DNA from: Gammaproteobacteria bacterium
GTDB lineage: Bacteria > Pseudomonadota > Gammaproteobacteria > Chromatiales > Chromatiaceae
DNA length: 8,757 nt
Direction of reading: 5' to 3'
Assembly: GCA_013041975.1 (NCBI GenBank)
Contig: JABDQZ010000012.1
Span: 1 to 8,757, forward strand
Shown: piece after piece, positions 5,450-8,757 of the stretch
Layout of the letters: each line of letters begins with the position of its first letter
How positions within the stretch are numbered: the first letter of the stretch is position 1
Notes under the pieces: generated by a model
What the model was told of the DNA's origin: nothing
The model's input: the letters and a program-made list of their open reading frames with translations, nothing else
The model's database searches: none
Translations under genes and position numbers: made by a program

Positions 5450-5889
5450 CAAAGCTGACATCAACAAATGATTAATCCTGTGGTACTACAGAAATCTATT
5501 AATTTTTATATGCTGCCAGTACTCATATAAACTTAAGGCGATGATGTGTAATCTTGGCAATTGACTGCTCCTTAATTATGCTTCAGTCCGAAATTGAAAC
5601 ACCCTCCTGGTATAACGTACTGTTGAAAAGCTTTCCCCATCGGTAGGTTTTGCCATTATTTTCAAAGAGGACATAGCCCGGAAGAAAAAACAAAAAAAAG
5701 CGCAACCAAACTGGTTCTTTGGTTATTGTCCTGATTTGTGTCGGTTCACTATGAAATCGTTCTTTGATCGTCATGATTACCCCGCTATGTAATTCAACAG
5801 AGTATATGTCGCTATTTTGACTTATTAACCCTGCATTTTCCGAAGAATATTTCGTACAATAATCAGCGGCGGCCAACAGTGATTAGCAG
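5450..5889 (-). repeat. 440-bp inverted repeat, right copy
   Basis: Inverted partner of 275-714, gap-free over 440 bp with 33 mismatches by hand count. Divergence is uneven: about 95% identical at the coding-tail end, 96% in the 63-codon ORF and 85% in the non-coding tail. The outer edge (5889) falls inside the reading frame of the decayed choice-of-anchor-A-like gene. The inner edge (5450) lies about 105 bp upstream of the NHL start codon. The opposite orientation of the copies means that homologous recombination between them would invert the 4.7-kb segment 715-5449. Confidence 0.9.
5583..5774 (-). CDS. 63-aa predicted single-span membrane peptide, repeat copy 2
   Basis: Second copy of the peptide at 390-581, with the hydrophobic run WLRFFLFFLPGYVLF at about residues 23-37 and a tail with NGKTYRWGKLF. 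The ATG at 5774 was chosen by identity with copy 1 and the GCGGGG before it. The frame stays open upstream to a possible start at 5876, but that extension is read in another frame as the end of the preceding gene and in copy 1 is not available. Four residue differences from copy 1, no disruption. Function not recognised. It could be a small companion or immunity-type protein of the gene whose 3' end precedes it in both copies, but this is only a guess from position. Confidence 0.55.
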   Translation of the reverse strand: MTIKERFHSEPTQIRTITKEPVWLRFFLFFLPGYVLFENNGKTYRWGKLFNSTLYQEGVSISD

Positions 5890-6439
5890 CAAACTGCGCA
5901 GGGGTATTACCCTCTTGAATATTAATGAGGACTCTACTTGGATCAACGAGATCACTACCGCGAATGCTTGAGTTGGGCCCCAACACAAACTTTCCACCGA
6001 CATTTAGCACGAATAGGTCTTCACTCCCACCAATAAGCGTAAGTGCTAACGGTGTGGCCACGCTGGATTTTTTGTAATCAATACCTTCTATATTGATTAC
6101 ATTCATCCCACCATTTCCATAATTACTCACCGAAGTGATAATCTTGTCAAATACTTGCGTGGTATCCCGTGAAGCATTAATTTCAGCAGCGGTTAACGCA
6201 TCTTCAACAGCTGCTGATAAATCTTGACCCTCATCATAACGAGTGCCAATTTCTGTACCTTCATCAGTAAGAATTTTTGCCAATGTAGAATCAAGATAGA
6301 GATCACCTTCGATAACAGATGGCCCCTGGAAATCGATTGTGCCGTAAGGTCCAACGCCGACATCTCCATAGACAGTAACCTGTGATAAATCCAGTTTTGA
6401 CTGTATTACACCCCCTTGCTAATAAATAGCGCTGAACAT
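5825..6439 (-). pseudogene. Decayed choice-of-anchor-A / ice-binding-like surface protein gene
   Basis: From 6418 down to TAA 5825 the minus strand reads a domain resembling choice-of-anchor-A/ice-binding-like (DUF3494-related) secreted proteins. Features seen are VYGDVGVGPYGTIDFQG, VIEGDLYLDS, a helical DLSAAVEDALTAAEINAS, then GGMNVINIEGI, the pattern DLFVLNVGGKFVLGPNSSI, and DPSRVLINI. The family normally has a signal peptide and continues past this point with further strands. Here ATG 6439 opens the same frame but TAG follows after six codons (6421-6419), and no signal peptide exists. The 3' end switches at about 5889 into repeat sequence, giving the tail ANHCWPPLI...RKMQG. The segment GNTPAQFAA..IIVRNILRKMQG vaguely recalls an ankyrin repeat. 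Internal starts (TTG 6283) could give a 152-aa fragment, but without export it would not do the family's job. Confidence 0.6.
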
Positions 6440-6446
6440 GTCACTT

Positions 6447-6534
6447 GGTAGGCAATCTGGCTATCTCCCTAGCTAACCTTTGAAGACCCGTGACTTTCCG
6501 GCGCTACCTCACGGCAGGTGTGGCATTTACTACC
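6447..6534 (-). promoter_or_regulatory. Degenerate GEMM (cyclic-di-GMP-I) riboswitch-like element
   Basis: Read on the minus strand, the stretch CACACCTGCC-GTGA-GGTAG is a stem with a GNRA tetraloop. It is followed by GGAAAGTCACGGGTCTTC, matching the GEMM core CGCAAAGCCACGGGTCT, then AAAGG.TAGC.AGGG...TAGCC like AGGACAGCCGGGTTGCC. A closing P1 stem is possible: GGTAG..AAT (6534-6525) with ATT..CTACC (6456-6447). The element ends 8 nt before the ATG of the decayed surface-protein gene. Such riboswitches often control secreted adhesion or matrix proteins. By eye, the bases aligned with the ligand contacts G20 and A47 of the V. cholerae Vc2 aptamer are C here, so it may be decayed or of altered specificity. 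I made the comparison from memory of the consensus. Confidence 0.5.
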
Positions 6535-6685
6535 TTTCTGCTTTAATTATGGTTCGGCTGTAGAGCTAAATGAGGAGTAGAAATAATATGTTACAAAATG
6601 TTTCTATTAGTCACTGATTGTATTTACTAGACCTACAATTAGAGTAGCGGAATTGTAAAGTCACTTATTTTACAGAGGTGATGAT
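6535..6685 (+). promoter_or_regulatory. Upstream region of the cohesin-dockerin operon
   Basis: About 150 bp between the riboswitch-like element and the cohesin-dockerin gene, which are divergent. It should hold the operon promoter. TTGTAT (6618-6623) and TAGAGT (6640-6645) are a weak -35/-10 pair with 16-nt spacing. A possible 9-codon leader ORF (ATG 6588 to TGA 6617) follows an AGGAG at 6573-6577 but has no attenuator-type codon pattern. The ribosome binding site of the downstream gene, GAGGTGAT at 6675-6682, is strong and fixes ATG 6686. Confidence 0.3.
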
Positions 6686-8098
6686 ATGAAGTCATTCAGG
6701 TTATTTTTTTTCTATTTGTTTATCGTCATATGTTTCACAATTTCACCGAACCTGATAAGTGAAGTTTATGCATCTGGTGGTTATTGGGAAATGTTTGGTG
6801 CTGAGCTGGATAAATCGGGCAAAGACAGAGACTACATCAAACGTGTTACAAGTAACAAAAGTGGAACGTTCGTCGTTCAAGCACAGTTTTTTGACCGACA
6901 AAACAAGCATATTGACAACTGGACGGGGGCGTTTCGATGGGGCAAGTTGCCCCGAAACCTGATTCCTGGAAACAAACTGGCCTTAACGATTAATCATGCG
7001 ATTACATACAAGCCGAAAGTGGACGTCGGTCGTTACGAATCAATTGTCGGGATGAGAATGCAGGCACCGACTTCTGATGGCTGGGCTGACAGGTTTACAC
7101 CAGCTGATGTTAAGGGCAAGCGAGGCTCACAGGTTCATAGTCGAGTTCGAGAAGATTATGCTGTTGAATTTACGCCAATCACGGACATAACGCCTGGAAC
7201 AAAAGCAGGCGATAAAATGGCGGTGACGGTAGTTGTCTGGCATGCCGGTCAACTACGTTGGGACTGGCGGTATATTTATGTTTGGCGTTCTGGCACGCCA
7301 CCAGCAGAAACTAGAAACGATGCAATTCCATCGGCTACAGAATGGAATGGCAGGGATCCTTTTCCTGCTACCCCTGAGGGAAAGGACAGGAATGAAGCCA
7401 CAACAGAATCAACAACGGATGATACAGGAAAAAATGAAGAGCCTGGTACCATCACGCCTGGTCCAGGCCCTGTTGTTAGCGAAAATATTCCAGACTTGAA
7501 GAACCGAAATGATATTCCAGCCATGGGCATGTTACTCGTCGCCGATAGAAGGAAAGTTAAGTCTGGTGGGCAGGTGTGGTTGCCAATACGCCTTGTCCGA
7601 GGAAGCAATGTTGGAAATATGAATTTCCAGACCAAATTTGATGCTGGAATTGTCTTAACAACCGGTCAAGTTTCCAAGGGGAACGTTGTCGGCAACTCCT
7701 TGTTTAGTGCTAACCCGAACCGAGCTGGTGAAGTCTTAATCGGTTTTGCTGGAAATGGAGTATCAGGAACGGGTACGGTAGCTCAAATTGAGTTTCGTGC
7801 GACAGGAAAACCAGGAACTAGTTCAGAAATTGCCCTGAATGTTACCAGAATCGACGGTTCGCGCGGTGAACAACTGCAGATTGCAACGGTAAATGGACGA
7901 ATCGATGTACTAACTGCTGATGGTCGCGTTCCAGGCGATTTCAACGGAAACGACCGGCTGGATCTGGCTGATGCGCTGGCCGCATTAAAAATGTCGGTAA
8001 AGCTCATTCCTGAAGACCTGATATGTGATGCTGATTCAGACAAAAGCGTGACATCCAACGATGCCCGCATTCTTTTTCAACGAGTATCCCAGCGATGA
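6686..8098 (+). CDS. Secreted cohesin-dockerin protein with unknown N-terminal domain
   Basis: 470 aa. Signal peptide at residues 1-29 (hydrophobic core 6-19, cleavage after VYA). Residues about 30-201 form a Trp/Arg/Tyr-rich, probably beta-rich domain that I do not recognise. About 202-279 is a Pro/Thr/Glu-rich linker (GTITPGPGPVV). About 280-410 is a cohesin-like beta-sandwich: GMLLVADRRKVKSGGQVWLP, MNFQTKFDAGIV, GEVLIGFAGNGVSGTGTVAQ, then EFRATG. A C-terminal type I dockerin occupies 417-470. Its two 12-residue Ca2+ loops are intact: D418-N420-N422-R424-D429 and D448-D450-D452-S454-D459, each followed by a helix. Cohesin-dockerin pairs build cellulosomes but also occur in bacteria without them. 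Having both modules, this protein could bridge partners. No catalytic domain is recognised. A strong Shine-Dalgarno fixes the start. The stop overlaps the next gene (ATGA). Confidence 0.85.
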   Translation: MKSFRLFFFYLFIVICFTISPNLISEVYASGGYWEMFGAELDKSGKDRDYIKRVTSNKSGTFVVQAQFFDRQNKHIDNWTGAFRWGKLPRNLIPGNKLALTINHAITYKPKVDVGRYESIVGMRMQAPTSDGWADRFTPADVKGKRGSQVHSRVREDYAVEFTPITDITPGTKAGDKMAVTVVVWHAGQLRWDWRYIYVWRSGTPPAETRNDAIPSATEWNGRDPFPATPEGKDRNEATTESTTDDTGKNEEPGTITPGPGPVVSENIPDLKNRNDIPAMGMLLVADRRKVKSGGQVWLPIRLVRGSNVGNMNFQTKFDAGIVLTTGQVSKGNVVGNSLFSANPNRAGEVLIGFAGNGVSGTGTVAQIEFRATGKPGTSSEIALNVTRIDGSRGEQLQIATVNGRIDVLTADGRVPGDFNGNDRLDLADALAALKMSVKLIPEDLICDADSDKSVTSNDARILFQRVSQR

Positions 8099-8697
8099 TA
8101 GTTCAAGGTTTAGGTGAATGTTATCGTTGGTCATTGCGGATTATTCTAGCGTATATTTTATTTGGGCTATTAGGTATTGGTGCGGTTTTTTCACAGACCC
8201 TGAATTTGGCGATTGAACAGGCATCAGGCTCATCCTCCGGATCTTATAACCTGTTGATAACAACTTCCAGGCCCGACGGAGTTGGGGCCTTGGAAGTGGA
8301 GTTGGTTTTTAATGCAATGAAGTTGGAATTTGACAGTGTCAGTGCTGGCCCGTTACTAGCCAATGCAATGTTTGATTACAAAGTTATCTCACCTGGCCGT
8401 GTTCGGGTCGACTTGATAAGCAATACACCAATTGAAAAAGAAGGCGTTCTATTTATTGCCAAATTAAGAGTGCTTGAGCCAGGATCAACAATGATTCAGA
8501 TTGAGAATTCAGAAGCATGGACGCATTCAAACCTCCATGAAATGGGGATAGAAACACAATCTCTTGAGTTAATTGTGTCTCGAGCTACCAGAGATATCAT
8601 CTTCAGTAAGAGTAATATCCTGATTGGTATCGTAATGCTAGTGATGGTCCTTATAGCCTTTGTTGTAGGCAGGAGGTCATCAAAGAAGCAATCATAA
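8095..8697 (+). CDS. Membrane-anchored cohesin-domain protein
   Basis: 200 aa. The N-terminal signal segment (Arg11, Arg15, hydrophobic 16-32) has a likely cleavage near residue 33. A cohesin-like domain spans about 36-160: GVGALEVELVFNAMKLEFDSV, AGPLLANAMFDYKV, PGRVRVDLISNTPIEKEGVL, then AKLRVLEPGS. A C-terminal transmembrane helix (ILIGIVMLVMVLIAFVV, 175-191) is followed by a basic tail GRRSSKKQS. The topology predicts the cohesin outside the cytoplasm, tethered to the inner membrane. The C-terminus (helix plus basic cluster) recalls protein-sorting signals, but no PEP or GlyGly motif precedes it. ATG 8095 overlaps the TGA of the cohesin-dockerin gene by 4 nt and lacks its own good Shine-Dalgarno, indicating coupled translation and a common task. 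I infer it may receive the partner's dockerin, like a minimal anchoring scaffoldin. No terminator is seen before the window ends. Confidence 0.82.
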   Translation: MIVQGLGECYRWSLRIILAYILFGLLGIGAVFSQTLNLAIEQASGSSSGSYNLLITTSRPDGVGALEVELVFNAMKLEFDSVSAGPLLANAMFDYKVISPGRVRVDLISNTPIEKEGVLFIAKLRVLEPGSTMIQIENSEAWTHSNLHEMGIETQSLELIVSRATRDIIFSKSNILIGIVMLVMVLIAFVVGRRSSKKQS

Positions 8698-8757
8698 AGT
8701 CTGTTTTGGGTTGGTATCTAGTGTCTGATGATGGAGTTACCAAGGTCTGCAAAAGGA

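Noticed and set aside
5583..5876. A 97-aa version of the repeat peptide starting at 5876.
   Set aside because: The N-terminal extension lies over the end of the preceding coding tail in another frame and is absent from copy 1. The shared start is ATG 5774.
7276..8070. Minus-strand ORFs at 7276-7635 and 7783-8070.
   Set aside because: They are antisense shadows of the cohesin-dockerin gene, Ser/Pro-rich with no domain, while the + strand frame has intact cohesin and dockerin motifs.
8728..8757. A third gene of the cohesin operon starting at ATG 8728 or 8731, or in the frame open from 8698.
   Set aside because: Only about ten codons are visible, without a Shine-Dalgarno, so it cannot be judged.

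Overview
The window looks like part of a chromosome from a moderately AT-rich Gammaproteobacterium, perhaps a marine one. This is an inference from gene content only: a canonical DsbB, a class III (type IV) pilin, a free-standing LON-domain protein, a c-di-GMP-type riboswitch next to a secreted-protein gene, and a cohesin/dockerin pair. No rRNA, tRNA or taxonomic marker gene is present.

Layout. (1) Positions 1-252 hold the 3' end of an unrecognised + strand gene. (2) Positions 275-714 are the left copy of a 440-bp repeat. Its right copy lies inverted at 5450-5889. The copies align without gaps at about 92% identity, and each carries a 63-codon membrane-peptide ORF. (3) Between the copies lie 4.7 kb of ordinary-looking genes. 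A minus-strand cluster runs 56-codon small ORF, dsbB, 37-codon small ORF, HAD-IIA phosphatase. It is divergent from a + strand LON substrate-binding-domain protein, followed by a terminator. A solitary cysteine-free type IV pilin follows, then a convergent secreted NHL beta-propeller protein with its own promoter and terminator. (4) To the right of the second repeat copy is a decayed minus-strand gene for a choice-of-anchor-A/ice-binding-like surface protein. It lacks a signal peptide, carries an early TAG and is cut at its 3' end by the repeat. A degenerate GEMM (c-di-GMP-I) riboswitch-like element lies upstream of it. (5) Positions 6686-8697 hold a two-gene operon: a secreted protein with an unknown domain, a cohesin and a C-terminal dockerin, overlapping by ATGA a membrane-anchored cohesin protein.

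Working together. The most striking system is the cohesin/dockerin pair. A soluble cohesin-dockerin protein is translationally coupled to a cohesin tethered by a C-terminal transmembrane helix. This suggests a small cellulosome-like surface or periplasmic assembly unrelated to classical cellulosomes. The decayed riboswitch-controlled matrix protein beside it suggests the locus once dealt with c-di-GMP-regulated surface attachment. The inverted repeat could allow inversion of the dsbB-pilin-NHL segment, and it has already joined onto and damaged neighbouring genes. Small genes missed by a 60-codon cutoff include two related peptides flanking dsbB.
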